A stretch of 64,000 nucleotides of DNA, from contig CM060857.1 in NCBI GenBank assembly GCA_030737835.1, forward strand, positions 9,392,145 to 9,456,144. The letters are read 5' to 3'. Shown here one piece after another: positions 1 through 14,310 of the stretch. The notes beneath the pieces are model-generated. The model did no database searches, had not been told where the DNA came from, and worked only from the letters and a program-made list of their open reading frames with translations. The stretch's first letter is position 1. Each line of letters begins with the position of its first letter. Source of the stretch: Acorus gramineus (lineage: Eukaryota; Streptophyta; Magnoliopsida; Acorales; Acoraceae). The translations under genes and the position numbers were made by a program.

Positions 1-61
1 TCAAGAAACAATAAGGAAAATGACATATGGAAAGTACTAGTAACATTCCCTCCAACCTCGA

Positions 62-68
62 TATATAA
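62..68 (+). promoter_or_regulatory. TATA box of the FTSH6-type gene
   Basis: The motif TATATAA lies 90 bases before the ATG at 152. A plant TATA box usually sits about 30 bases before the transcription start, which would place the start near 90-100. That makes the in-frame ATG at 74 unlikely to be in the mRNA and favours 152 as the start codon. Confidence 0.5.
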
Positions 69-151
69 CACACATGCAAACGTGCACACACACTAATAAG
101 TCTCTCCTAAAGAACAAAGCCAACCATTTGAAATTTCCCACCCAAAAAAAA

Positions 152-3645
<3,494 letters not shown>

Positions 3646-4384
3646 GATGTTAAATGTGAAATTTGTGTAACACCTAGTGTATCTCTGGAAAAGATTACCA
3701 TGAACCAATGACAATAGAGGTTTAATACAAAATGCTAGTAAGTTGGATATATAGTTCGAATAACAATCAGCCCGTGTTATTTTTGGGATCTAAAATACTC
3801 TTTGTTTGAATTCAAAGTTTGCACAGAATATTTACTAATATCTCAAAATTAGCTCGCAAGAATCTAAGTCAATCCTCAAATTCTGTCAATAGGAGACTAA
3901 CTAAAGGACTTCATAATTACAAATGGGCTTGAGAATGTTGCCTTCATGTATCATATCTTCAAAGCATACAATTCAGTCTAACAGAATGATTATTTGCAAA
4001 GATCATCTGAATTAAAAACTACTCAACATATGGAAGGCGACACAGAAAAAAGATGATGATCAATTTTGAAAGGTGACTCAAAATTTCATGACACGCTTAT
4101 TTATTAAATTAGATATTAATTTATCAAGCATTCTCGAGGAATAAAAATGCACGGGAACTGATCTATTAAGTTAGAGATGCACCTTTTGAATTATATCAAT
4201 TAGACAAACAAACACATCTATAGAGACCGATCATGCAACAGTACTGGTGAACATTGGAGTTAAGCCCAAATTCAAACCTCATCATCAAAGAACCTCATCC
4301 CTTCATCGACCCACTGACAATGAATGCATGCTGACAAGACGCATGTAAATGTCTGATCATCAAGTTTGATACCCTCTATCACTC
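3646..4384. other. 3' flank of FTSH6, no gene seen
   Basis: AT-rich sequence after the FTSH6 stop. It presumably includes the 3' UTR and poly(A) region. I see no coding or repeat structure in it. Confidence 0.5.
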
Positions 4385-5009
4385 TCTTTCCATGCTTCCA
4401 AACCCATTCATTGCAAACCCTGAAATCATCACACTCCAAGCATCAACATGCCTACCCATCATCACACAAATCACTCTATATGCCTCATCCAAACAATCTC
4501 ATCCAGAATACATCGCCATGAGTGAGTTGCAAAACTCCCCAACAAATCCGCACAAATGGGCACGCACTAGGAGGTGTAGCCATAATAATAAAGTTCGTGT
4601 ATGGTAAATATTCGGCATATGTCATGTCTGCTATGGTACATGTACATTCGTAAATAATATGGGATACATATGGAAAAGTATGAAGATAATTAGACTATAT
4701 TCTACATAATTTAAACTTTAGTATGTATTAAAAAAAATTTATATGCATTATGTTTGGTATGGTACATTTTGTACGGAAGATGTCTAATCGGGGTATTTTT
4801 AACGAATATTCGAAAAAGTTTAGAATACTTTGTTACTATGGGTGTAGCAAGCAAGTCACATTGTCCCGCTGTGATCCATGTGGTGGTCTTTGCATGACAT
4901 CAAATGTGTGTATCGTATCTCTACTCTGCCTATTATGAGCATAGCAAGAAATCAATACATTCCACGCAATGATGTCTTTATATGGCAATTCATCAAATAC
5001 TTGACAAGC
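4385..5009 (-). pseudogene. PPR gene relic, copy 1 (At3g47530-like)
   Basis: The minus strand carries a broken pentatricopeptide-repeat protein. Near 4990-4860 it reads VFDELPYKDIIAWNVLIS followed by CYAHNRQSRD; after the inserted MITE, near 4540-4390, it reads NSLMAMY and then WSVMISGFAMNGFG. These are PLS-class PPR motifs, and their order matches the middle of At3g47530-type proteins as I recall them. The frame is not continuous, both ends are missing and a 260-bp hAT MITE sits inside, so this is a pseudogene. A second relic of the same gene at 12380-12900 overlaps it. PPR proteins bind organelle RNA; this copy can have no such function now. Confidence 0.8.
4581..4840. mobile_element. hAT-type MITE with 8-bp target duplication
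   Basis: The terminal inverted repeats are CATAATAATAAAGT on the left and, reversed, CATAGTAACAAAGT on the right. The flanks are an exact 8-bp direct repeat GGTGTAGC (4573-4580 and 4841-4848), the target-duplication length of hAT elements. PPR relic 2 has GGTGTAGC once, at 12433-12440, in the matching place, which is the empty site. The element is 260 bp with no coding capacity. It shares ends with the 1.1-kb element at 13116-14201. Confidence 0.88.
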
Positions 5010-5895
5010 AAAAAAAACGAATACCCAAACTAAAACGATTCAATTGAAGGCGGACAAGTGAATTGGGGATTTGGTTTTTTTGTGTTTCTATTTGAATTGG
5101 GTCTTCGAAGAACATTTGATCTTACCAGGTCAGGCTTGGAAAAGTTGTGGACGATGGAAGCGCCGGAGATCAGGGAAACGACGACCACGACGGACGACCA
5201 AGCCAGGGAGGGCGTCCCCGTCGGCGGCCTCCCTCCGTATTTTCTTCATCTTTTCCTTTTCTGACACACACAAAGCACGCGCAAACACACAAATATTTTT
5301 TTTTCCCGCTTTTGTGAGGCTTTCAGAGTGAGTGTTGAAAAGGATTTGCAGAAGTGGTGGAGTTTTTATTTTATTTTTATTTTTTTGATAGAAAAGGGAC
5401 TCACAGTGGTTAATCATACTGTCAAACTGAAAAAATTATATTTGTTTGTTTGCCTTTGATTTTATAAAAAATTCTTTCAGTTGATATAATACAGCGTCAA
5501 CACACAAACTCAAAACATACCCTTAACATAGGTAAGTCCTTAACCGTTGTGCTATGGTCACTGGGGACAAAAGTGTTGAAAAGAATCTGTAGAAGTGGTG
5601 GAATGGGCCGGATCAGGCTAATTTTAGAATGGAAAAATGCTACAAAACGAATTGAGTATATTAACGCTATTTTACAGTAACTCAAATAATACATGTTTTT
5701 TTTTTAAAAAAATCATATTTCTTATTTAATGAGTCGATGTACTTTTATAGAACGTAATATATATATACTCTAATGAATTGAATGATACCATTTATGCAAA
5801 ATGTGAAAAAATTTCAACGAGAAATATATTTCGAAATAGTGAGTGGAGAGAGCTAACTAGGTATATCGAACTGTATTTGAGATAGTAAAAAGAAT
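5010..5895. other. Non-coding stretch with a GC-rich patch and a direct repeat
   Basis: A GC-rich patch at 5150-5235 holds a short open frame from ATG 5154 that I do not recognise. A 30-base imperfect direct repeat (GTGTTGAAAAG..AAGTGGTGGA) occurs at 5333-5362 and 5572-5601. Between the copies, the minus strand near 5560-5530 has GCACAACGGTTAAG, which resembles the A box of a tRNA-derived SINE, but no convincing B box follows. The rest is AT-rich. Confidence 0.35.
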
Positions 5896-6220
5896 TAAGG
5901 CATTGTTTGGATAGGCTCAAACATTGCATGTGCAAGCTGGACGTAGTCAAACGTGGGCACGCCTATCCAAATGGTTTTTTGTGTCGCCACATCCACTGGC
6001 CGTGTTTGCATTGGCTTTGTTAATTTCCCACACCCCATCGCTCCAAAACACCGCTTCCACCAATGCGTAAGGGGTGTTCGACCGGGTAAGGAGTGAGATG
6101 ACCACAATACCCACGTTCTTTCCTCCATTATCCAACCCTATCCCCAATCCACTGAATAAAACAAAACAATAAAAGCCTCAATCACACTATACGCCTGGTG
6201 TCTCTCTTCTCCACCAAAAC

Positions 6221-6778
6221 TGATGTAGTGTGGTGATCACGCTCTTCTGCGGATCCGATCAAAGATGTAAGATCTACAGGCTCTAAATGCTGTTGATTCT
6301 TCACAAAGAATGCCAGGACGATGGGCTTCAACGTATCTGTTGATTTCAAAGAATACCAGAAACGATGGACTTATATGAATATGCTATTCTAGCAAGAACA
6401 ACAAAGAGAATAGGAGAATTTTAATGAAGAGAATAATCTCAAATTTTCAAAAATCTAATCTCCCTTAATTTTATGTTTACAGAGTTTATTTATAGAGTGC
6501 AGAATACTAACAAACCAGGATCTCAACAAATCTCTAAATCAACCAAATCCTAACTAAGCAAATTTGAATTTAAATTCAAAACTCAAATTCAAATCCTAAC
6601 AAAAATTAAAAAAAATCATATCTCAATGATATCTGCATATTAAATAATCCTAATTATCCAAAAAAGATACGATAAATCTAACAAATAAAACTAAAATACT
6701 AAAAAGTGTAGATCATCCATAATCTTCCATTTGATGGTCCTCAACATTGATCCAATGGTCCATGATCGCGCTGCATCA
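6221..6778 (-). repeat. 3' LTR of the short copia-type element
   Basis: Copy of 8605-9157. On the minus strand it begins TGATGCAGCG and ends CTACATCA. It follows a purine-rich tract (minus strand of about 6779-6800), as expected of a 3' LTR. Confidence 0.8.
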
Positions 6779-7255
6779 TTCTCTCCCTCTTCAAAAAAAC
6801 TCGTCCTCGAGTTTGGTTGAACGATTTAGTGATGAAGCCCAAGCAGTTCGTGATGTAATCCACTGAATCTTAATTCTATGGCTTTTGTATTCTTTCGACT
6901 TTTGTATTCTTTCAATCGCTGGTGGTCATGAAATTTTTTTTTTTTAATCTTTATTGGATTGGAATGAAAAGAAATATATGTGGAGTTGGGTGTTTTGGAA
7001 GGAAAACTTGGATAGGAGGGGTTAAATGAATTTTTTTTGTTTTATATGAAATTAAGAGGAGAAGGGTTCCGATGGGGGTCTGGGGTTGTATGGGGTGGAG
7101 TGGTTTTTTTTTTTTTTTTTTTTTGATAAAATACAGGGAAGGGATAGATAAAGGGGATATAAATTCACCAGTGGCAATGGCTTGGCAACGACAACGATGG
7201 CGGCGCGCGACGACTTTCGACAAAAGTGGTGGTTGTGCTTGAAGGCAGCAGCGAC

Positions 7256-8300
7256 TGTAGATACCCCAATTTTGACAATCCAAAAATCCAAAATTTACTT
7301 CAAGTAATATTTAGAAATAACCACAATTAGACATCTAATAGAAAGCATCTTTAAAAAGGGAACAAACCCTAGCCACAACATTTAGAAAAATTAAATGACC
7401 AAAATCCGGGCGGCTAGTTGAAAGTAGCCGCCCCTCACCGGGCTGCTTAAACCGCTCCCACTGCTTCCTTTGGATGGGACATAAAGCAGCATTTAATGCT
7501 GATGATTACGGCGGATTGTTCCCTTTAGCTGCCCCATCTTGGCCGGTTCAACCTTAGTAACCGACCCAGGCCACCACTTGTCCGAGATGAGACGTTTGGC
7601 AGGTCATCATTGGGGCGACAACTTGGAACTAGCCACCCCTCACTTGGACAATGTCAGAAGAACAAAGATCTAATGGGGGTCAAATCAACCACCCTTTTAC
7701 CCAATTTGATCTATTGTCCAATGGACACTCCCCTGTCCCTTTTTTACTATAAATAAAGGGCATCCAACTCTTTTTCTACTCATTCTCAATTGAAATCAAC
7801 ACCTATATTTCCTTCCCAAGCCACACTCACAAACCCATATCCCCTCCCCCACTTGAAACCCTAGAGAGAAAGAGAGTCCTATTTGTGAGTAGAAAACCCA
7901 TTCCTTACACAGAATCACTCTCCAAATCTACTCTCCAAAAACCCAGGTTAAACCTAGTTTAGCCCCTGCCAAACCCTTGCCCATTTCCTACCCAGGTTCT
8001 GCCCAAATTGAACTAGACACCAAGCGGTTAATTCCCACTAGTCGTCCCCTTTTAGGCGGCTAATTTCCACTAGCCGACCCTTCACCTACACCCTAACTCC
8101 CAAATCTCTTTTATCAAGTTCCTGAAGCAGAAGAGGATTCCTGTTTTTCACCTATGTGTGCGGCATGCCAGTATCTCAGAGCGGAGACCCCACAAACTCC
8201 CCCACGAAAGTAATCAAATCCACCTTCAACTTTTCCTGCTTTTTGGAGAAAGCAGGTGGCAATCACAAACACACCTGAATCCTCTTGAGGAGCTGTCGGG
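7256..8300 (+). mobile_element. Gypsy-type LTR fragment nested in the copia-type element
   Basis: It begins TGTAGATACCCCA, the same opening as the LTR at 61560, and is a Ty3/gypsy (Tat-like) LTR start. A TATA box TATAAAT lies at 7748-7754, followed by a pyrimidine-rich leader. Near 8245-8275 it has GAAAGCAGGTGGCAATCACA, closely like the sequence near 63800 at the end of the other LTR. No internal domain or second LTR follows, so it is a solo or truncated LTR. The right edge is uncertain (8270-8500). Confidence 0.65.
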
Positions 8301-8604
8301 TGCCTCAACAAGGAACTAAAAAAAAAACCCTTCCTCCTTCCGAGTGACTATCCGACTGAGCCTGCCAAGGCACACCCCAGATCCGAATCCCCGAAGAACC
8401 ACTACACACGGGGGAAGAAGACGCCAAACCGCCAATATCTTTTTCGGAGGCCCCACGCTCCTGGAAACCCAAAAAAACGATACCGACAGCAACGATGACT
8501 GTTCGGTAGCGGCGGGGCTCGGAGGCAGTGGCTCTCGACGGCAGCGGTGCTCAATGGCAGCGGTGGCTCGCGGTGGTGGTCGCAACCTTGGCTCTGATAC
8601 CAAC

Positions 8605-9157
8605 TGATACAGTGTGGTGATCATGCTCTTCTGCGGATCCGATCAAAGATGCAAGATCTGCAGGCTCCAACGACGCTGTTGATCTTCACGAAGAATGCCA
8701 GGACAATGGGCTTCAATGTATCTATTGATTTCAAAGAATACCAGAAACGATGGACTTATATGCTATTCTACCAAGAACAACAATGACAATAGGAGAATTT
8801 TAATGAAGAGAATAATCTCAAATTTTCAAAAATCTAATCTCCCTTAATTTTGTGTTTACAGAGTTTATTTATAGAGTGCAGAATACTACAAACCAGGATC
8901 TCAACAAATCTCTAAATCAACCAAATCCTAACTAAGCAAATTTGAATTTAAATTCAAAATTCAAATTCAAATCCTAACTAAAAATTAAAAAAAATCATAG
9001 CTCAATGATATCTGAATATTATTTAATCCTAATTATCCAGAAAAGATATGATAAATCTAACAAATAAAACTAAAATACTAAAAAGTGCAGATCATCCATA
9101 ATCCTCCATTTGGTGGTCCTCAACATTGATCCAATAGCCCATGATCGTGCTGCATCA
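8605..9157 (-). repeat. 5' LTR of the short copia-type element
   Basis: Direct-repeat partner of 6221-6778. It abuts the TGGTATCAGAGCC primer-binding site on the minus strand, which marks it as the 5' LTR. Confidence 0.8.
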
Positions 9158-9594
9158 TCCCTCCCACCACGCATAGCCCTCTGTCCACCCATTGCCCCTC
9201 GGACATCTCTACAGGTCACATTGTTGGAAACTGAGAATCAAGAACCCCCAAATAGCAAGTTCGATCACGCAAGATTGTATTCAAGGTTACCCAGTACTTA
9301 CCCCCGAGAGAGTTCATTTTGCTCCGAACAACGGAGGAGATCATTTGGCTTTTTCACTGGCCACCATTTTGAAATGGGGAGGAAAGATGAACTAGGGTTT
9401 TATGGAGAGAAAAGGGGGCCTTAGGCCGTCAATTAATGAGGGGTGTTTTGGTAATTGGCGATGGCAGCGTTGGAGACACTGAAGAAGTCGCCAAACAAAA
9501 CTTCGACTGGTGTTCTGAAGTTCCCAGCCGCTTCCAATGCTTGGGCTCCATGTCAACCGCGGTGTTTGGCATCTCGCATCCAAACGGTGCCTAA

Positions 9595-10454
9595 GTGTAA
9601 CATAGCTCTTTTGGATCAGGTTGGAGTCCTTTAAACGTGTTGGTTCTCTCTCTATGGGTGCATCTTTGGGTGCCTCAATTTGCATCCCTCGAATATGTTC
9701 TCACACCCTTTCTATTTATATGTGTCTTCAATCCAAGTGAATATGTTTGCATGCCATTTCAATTTACACGTCCCTTCAATTTAAGTGAACTTGTTTACAT
9801 GTCCATTTTTTTGGGATGATACACCACAAATAAAAAGAAGATTTGTTTAGCGTGTGACGATCAAGTTAGTAATTGTAGAAGAAAGAAAAAGAAGACTTTT
9901 CTGTATTTGAGTTGTTTGGAGTGTGGCTAGAGTGTGGCAATGGACGAGGGCAAGGCTGGAGAGGGGGAGGGGGAGGGGAGAGAGAAAGAGAGGCTAGAGC
10001 AAAGGATGGTGGGGTGGAGGGTGCACTGGGGCCAGAGAGAGGGGAGGGAGGTGATGGAGGGAGAGAGAAAGAACGAGGTGCCGCCTTGCTCTCAGCCATT
10101 TCATCCACCATCACTTAAAATAGGGATTTTCTATCATGTATTTTAAATTTAAATAATTAATACATTTTTTCAAATCCTTTAAAATAGAGATCTAAGAAAC
10201 TATCAAACATAAAGAAAATATGGATAAGATTTTTTTTAAAAAAATTAATAGTTTATTAAATAAGAATTCCAAAAAATAGGGAGTAAAAAAACAGAAAATA
10301 AAAGAAGATAAACTTAAATTGGAAATGAATAACAAAAAATCAAAAATAAATTAAACAACGTGTGACTAAAAAACAACAAACAAAGACAAAAATGTGGATA
10401 TAAATTTTTTTTTTTAAAAAAATGGAGAACATAAAATTAAAAATAATAAAAAAA
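9595..10454. other. Non-coding stretch with a purine-rich tract
   Basis: No gene seen. From about 9946 to 10085 the plus strand is almost purely G and A (runs of GGGAGG and GAGAGA), which creates spurious open frames on both strands. The rest is AT-rich. Confidence 0.5.
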
Positions 10455-11526
10455 GAAAAATTAATTAGAGGTCCCTGAGGACACCTCTGTAATAACAATA
10501 GGTCCCTTGACTTTTTCTTATTTTCTTTAGGTCCCTAAGTTAGCGGTTGTATTTTGTTTAGGTCCTTCCATCCAATTTCCATCCATCCTATTTTTTTCTT
10601 CCTCTTTTACCCCCAAGTGAACATGAATTGCCTCTCTATCTCTCCCAACCTCTCTCTTTCTTGCCCAAACAACTCAATAAGATGTGTGATCACCTCCACC
10701 TGCCCTCCATTGCGCCGATCTCGACCCCAACGCCGATCGCTCCCCCCGATCTCTCTCGACCATGTCCCGCAAGCCGTCCTCCGGTTCTGTGTTATACTAT
10801 GTACACTGTTATTCCTAATATGTACATTGTTATACCTGTTACCGGTTGTGTGTGTTACACCGCGTACATTGTTACGCACATTGTGTACACTGTTATACCT
10901 CTTACATATATCAGATTTTGTGTTACACTATGTACACTGTTATGCCCAATGTGTACACTGTTATACCTGTTACAGGTTTTGTATGTTACACTGCGTACAC
11001 TGTTACATTTATTTTGTACGCTATTATACCTGTAACATGTTAGGCTCACGGACGGGGTCGCGAGAGGGGGTTGGGCTCGCAGATGGGGTCGCGAGAGGGG
11101 GTTGGACTCGCGAGAGGGGGTAAGGCTCAAGGACGGGTTGCGAGAGGGGGTAAGGCTCACGGACGGGGGTTGCGAGAGGGGATTGGGCTCGAGGACAAAG
11201 TTGCGATAAGGGGTTGAACTCGCGGATGGAACGCGGGAGACGATCGGGGGGCGCGATCAGCGTTGGAGTCGAGATCGGCGCAATGGAGGGCTGGTGGAGG
11301 TTGTCTCACAACTTGTTGAATTGTTTGGAGGAGAAAGGGAGAGGTTGGATGAGATAGAGAGACAAATGATGTTTACTTAGGGGTAAAAGAAGGAGAAAAA
11401 AATAGAATGGATGGAAGTTGGATGGAATGACTTAAATAAAATACCACCACTAACTTAGGGACCTAAATAATACAAGAAAAGTCATTATTACAGAGGTGTC
11501 CTCAGGGACCTCTACTTAATTTTCCC
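10455..11526. mobile_element. MULE-like foldback element with minisatellite core
   Basis: Two arms of about 315 bp (10455-10770 and about 11220-11526) are inverted copies of each other. The outer part reads AGAGGTCCCTGAGGACACC on both ends, and the right end starts GGGAAAATT when reversed, as MULE ends often do. Between the arms lie two tandem arrays: 10790-11040, built on GTACACTGTTA about every 27-30 bp, and 11042-11215, built on GCTC..GGACGGGG..GCGAGAGGGGG. The flanks are A-rich, so a 9-bp target duplication cannot be called. There is no transposase. Confidence 0.75.
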
Positions 11527-12370
11527 AAAAAGAAAGACAAAACATACAAAATACCTAAAATATATGGAATATGTAACATGTAAAGTGATTTTATTCTTTA
11601 TCAAAGTCAAAATGTAAATCAAGATCAGAAAATAAAAATATCAATGGGTTTTAAAAATTAAATAAAATAATAAAAAAGCATTATTTTATATAACATGTAA
11701 TATTTTTTATATTATTTAAAAATAATGTAACAAATTTTTATATAATTTATTTGAGATAGATTTAATGAATATGATTTGATTTGAAATCTTTGATATATTT
11801 ATGATTTATGTAAATTTGATTTGAAATTTAAAATTTTAAATAACTAAGATGTAACTAATTATTAAATTTATGGGAGCGTAAGAACGGAAATGAAAAAGCT
11901 CGGTCACAATCTTTTTAATAAGTAAATAGAGTAATAGATATAACTAATTATTAAATTTGTGAACAGGTAAAAATAGAAATAAAAAAAGCTGGGTCACAAT
12001 TCTTTTAATAATAAGTAAGTAATGGATTAATAAAATAATAAAAAAAGCATTTGTTTTTTTATATAACATGTAATATTTTTTATATTATAATAAAAATAAT
12101 GTAACAAATTTTTATAGAATTTAGTTAGGTGTAATTTAGTTAGGTGGAAACAGAGAGGAAAAAAACTGAGTGTAAAATCATGTTAACTTTTTAAACATAA
12201 ACCTTAATGAGAAAACCTTATTGAGAAAATACGATATAATCATGATCGTTCACTATATTTTTAAAACACCATTATTTTTTAAAAGACACCTAGCAGCAAA
12301 TCCAATGTTTTTTTTGGAGATTTTTTAACGACTGCTTTGATTTCGAACGATTTGGATATCGTTTTTTCAA
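11527..12370. repeat. AT-rich stretch with a diverged direct repeat
   Basis: A block of about 110 bases at 11655-11765 (ATAACATGTAATATTTTT and neighbours) recurs at about 12028-12125. A second motif, AACTAATTATTAAATTT followed by GGTCACAAT, also occurs twice (about 11850-11920 and 11940-12005). This suggests an old tandem duplication. No coding sequence. Confidence 0.5.
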
Positions 12371-12379
12371 TGTTCATCG

Positions 12380-12900
12380 ATTCAGGTTTGGCATCCAAAA
12401 TACATCGCCATAAGTGAGTTGCAACACTAAGAGGTGTAGCAAGCAAGTCGCATAGTCTCATGCGGCGGTCTTTGCATGACATCAAACAAGTGTATCTTGT
12501 CTCTACACTGCCTATTATGAGCATGACAAGAAATCAAGACATTCCACGCAATGGCGTCTTTATATGGCAATTCGTCGAATATATGACAAGCATCAAAACA
12601 GTTCTCACACAATGAATAGAAGTTACAACATCATTTAAGTGCAAAAAGAGAAGAATCTGACTGATACCCATCTCTCAAAATCCAACCATGCACCTCTCCC
12701 CCTTTCACACAAGGAGCCATCCTTTGCGAATGACTTGAGCATGACAGCGGATTCAATCGCGTCCATGCGGATGTTGAGTCTCTTCAATTGTACCGATCGA
12801 ACAGGCACAAGATTTCATAGACCCTCATCATGGTGTTGTAGTGGATGGTCTTGATTTTAGAATCCGATCGAAGAAGAGTCGGCGTTAACGGGTATCAGGT
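12380..12900 (-). pseudogene. PPR gene relic, copy 2 (At3g47530-like)
   Basis: The minus strand reads, from about 12880 downward, FFDRILK, then YNTMMRVYE, a piece like GWILRDGYQSDSS, and CENCFDACHIFDELPYKD followed by AIAWNVLISCHAHNRQC and LFDVMQRPP, ending near the MAMY motif at about 12400. These are successive PPR motifs from the N-terminal half of an At3g47530-like protein. The frame is interrupted by stops and shifts and the C-terminal half is absent. It overlaps copy 1 in the DELPYKD..VMQRPP block with only a few changes. Copy 2 keeps the empty site for the MITE in copy 1. Confidence 0.8.
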
Positions 12901-13115
12901 GGAGTAGGATAGAGGGCAAGGGAGGATGAGTGAGAAGTTGTAGGCTCCAGCAAGGGAGAAGACTATCGGGAATAGTTACAATCGAAATATTTTGAATAAT
13001 GTAGTTATCCGATGAAGAGAACTGAAGTTGACACTCCAAGAAATGATGAATTGCGTGAAGCAAAGGACACAGTACTCCGTTTTTTTTTTTTTTTTTAAAT
13101 GGTAGATGTTGCCAC

Positions 13116-14201
13116 CGTAGTAACAAAGTTTACAAATGGTGTTCCATTCGGTACAGTGTGTGTACATTCGTGAATTATACGGGATAGATACGAAAAATAT
13201 ACGGATACACATAAATATGATATAAATCATGAGTAGAGATAAAATATCAAATTATATTTTATCATCCTAATAGAATGTCAACACAGATAAAATTTAATAT
13301 GAAATGTATTGAACATTAGCGTCCAAAACTTTCAAATCATAAAAGATACAAAGTATATCATTTATGAATACAAAACTCTCCCGTATAGCATAAAAATATT
13401 TAACAAATAGCTTAATTATTATATAAAAAAATCATAATTCAAATTTAATTTGAAAAGTATAAAATATAATATCATCCATTCAATAAATGAATTAACATCT
13501 AAAATAAAATATTAAAATAGATATTTTTGGTTTAGGCATGCGAGTTGGTGACTTGTGTTTGTGAGGTTTCTAGAGTCCCATATTGCACATAAGCCATTGT
13601 AGTTGCACTTGTCAAATATTTGATGTTATTGACATTGACAAACCCATTTTCATTCTTTTATATTTAAAAGACACTGGAGTACTTGACAAACCCATTCTCA
13701 CACTCTACTCTCCACTGTCATTAATTCACACAGAGTCACAACATTCAAAACTCAAGAACTAACAATACAAAAAAAAAAAGCAAAAAACCATGAGAAAGTC
13801 ATGAAAACAAAACCAGAGGGAGAAGGGACGGCTGGATAGTCAGACAGGAAAGGGAGGACCGGAGGAGACTGGAGGCGGCGCCGCGGCGGTCGACAAGTTG
13901 ACAATCGGACGAGGTCCAGGAGGAGATTCAGTTTGAGAAGCCGTGTGAGTTGTGAGTCTTGTGACTTGTAATGAATATTAGGGTTTTTTTTTATATATTT
14001 AATTTTAAAAAAAGAGAGATTTCATGGTTGATGATTGATATTGTTCATCCGAGAAATCCGAAGTGTTCTGATTCTGACGTATTTTTCTAATATACGGCGG
14101 ATTCGCCAGACACGAGTCTATTTGGCCGTTTCATACGGCTGGTCTCTAATCGGCGAACATATCCGACTGTTCGGTAACATTCGCCGAACTTTGTGACTAT
14201 G
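13116..14201. mobile_element. 1.1-kb hAT-type element with 8-bp target duplication
   Basis: The left end CGTAGTAACAAAGTT and the reversed right end CATAGTCACAAAGTT are inverted repeats. The flanks are an exact 8-bp direct repeat GTTGCCAC (13108-13115 and 14202-14209). Subterminal copies of CGAAT/TTCGG motifs also occur in opposite orientation. The interior has a GC-rich patch at about 13850-13930 but no transposase frame, so it is non-autonomous. Its ends are those of the MITE at 4581-4840, making a two-member family in this window. Confidence 0.85.
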
Positions 14202-14310
14202 GTTGCCACTGCTATTCTAACTTGGGAGAAGACAAGCCAATACAACTCCCCTCACCTCTCAACCACAAGGCACGTACGTGTTGGTGAGTTTCACTCCACT
14301 CGCCTCACGA

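Larger units (their letters stand above)
6221..9157 (-). mobile_element. Short copia-type LTR element (fossil), non-autonomous
   Basis: Two long direct repeats, 6221-6778 (558 bp) and 8605-9157 (553 bp), both run TGAT..ATCA and differ by roughly 5 percent by eye, suggesting an age of a couple of million years. Beside the right copy the minus strand has TGGTATCAGAGCC (within 8586-8602), a classic initiator-tRNA-Met primer site, and beside the left copy a purine tract. The element therefore runs on the minus strand, with its 5' LTR at 8605-9157. The interior shows no gag or pol reading, so the element looks non-autonomous. It lies inside the Harbinger-like element and itself carries the gypsy-type LTR that starts at 7256. 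I could not find a 5-bp target duplication. Confidence 0.8.
5899..9591. mobile_element. PIF/Harbinger (Tourist-like) element, split by a nested retroelement
   Basis: The left end GGCATTGTTTGGAT and the right end ATCCAAACGGTGCC form an inverted repeat with two mismatches, flanked on both sides by TAA (5896-5898 and 9592-9594), the 3-bp duplication of PIF/Harbinger elements. Without the LTR insertion at 6221-9157 the element is about 760 bp. I see no transposase frame, so it is probably non-autonomous. A similar end pair is found at 15113-15343. Confidence 0.7.

Noticed and set aside
74-151. In-frame upstream ATG at 74 extending the FTSH6 protein by 26 residues
   Set aside because: It lies only about 6-12 bases past the TATA motif, so it is unlikely to be in the mRNA; the start at 152 gives a typical transit peptide.
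5154-5264. Short frame in a GC-rich patch (MEAPEIRETTTTTDD)
   Set aside because: No family recognised, no splice or downstream coding continuation; left as a non-coding stretch.
5455-5570. SINE-like sequence with an A-box-like word on the minus strand
   Set aside because: No convincing B box or poly(A) end at the right distance.
9912-10146. Open frames rich in Gly, Arg and Glu or in Pro and Ser
   Set aside because: Products of a purine-rich tract on both strands; not protein-like.
10554-11160. Open frames up to 189 codons on both strands
   Set aside because: They read through the tandem arrays and arms of the foldback MULE; Cys/Tyr/Thr-repeat composition comes from the GTACACTGTTA array.
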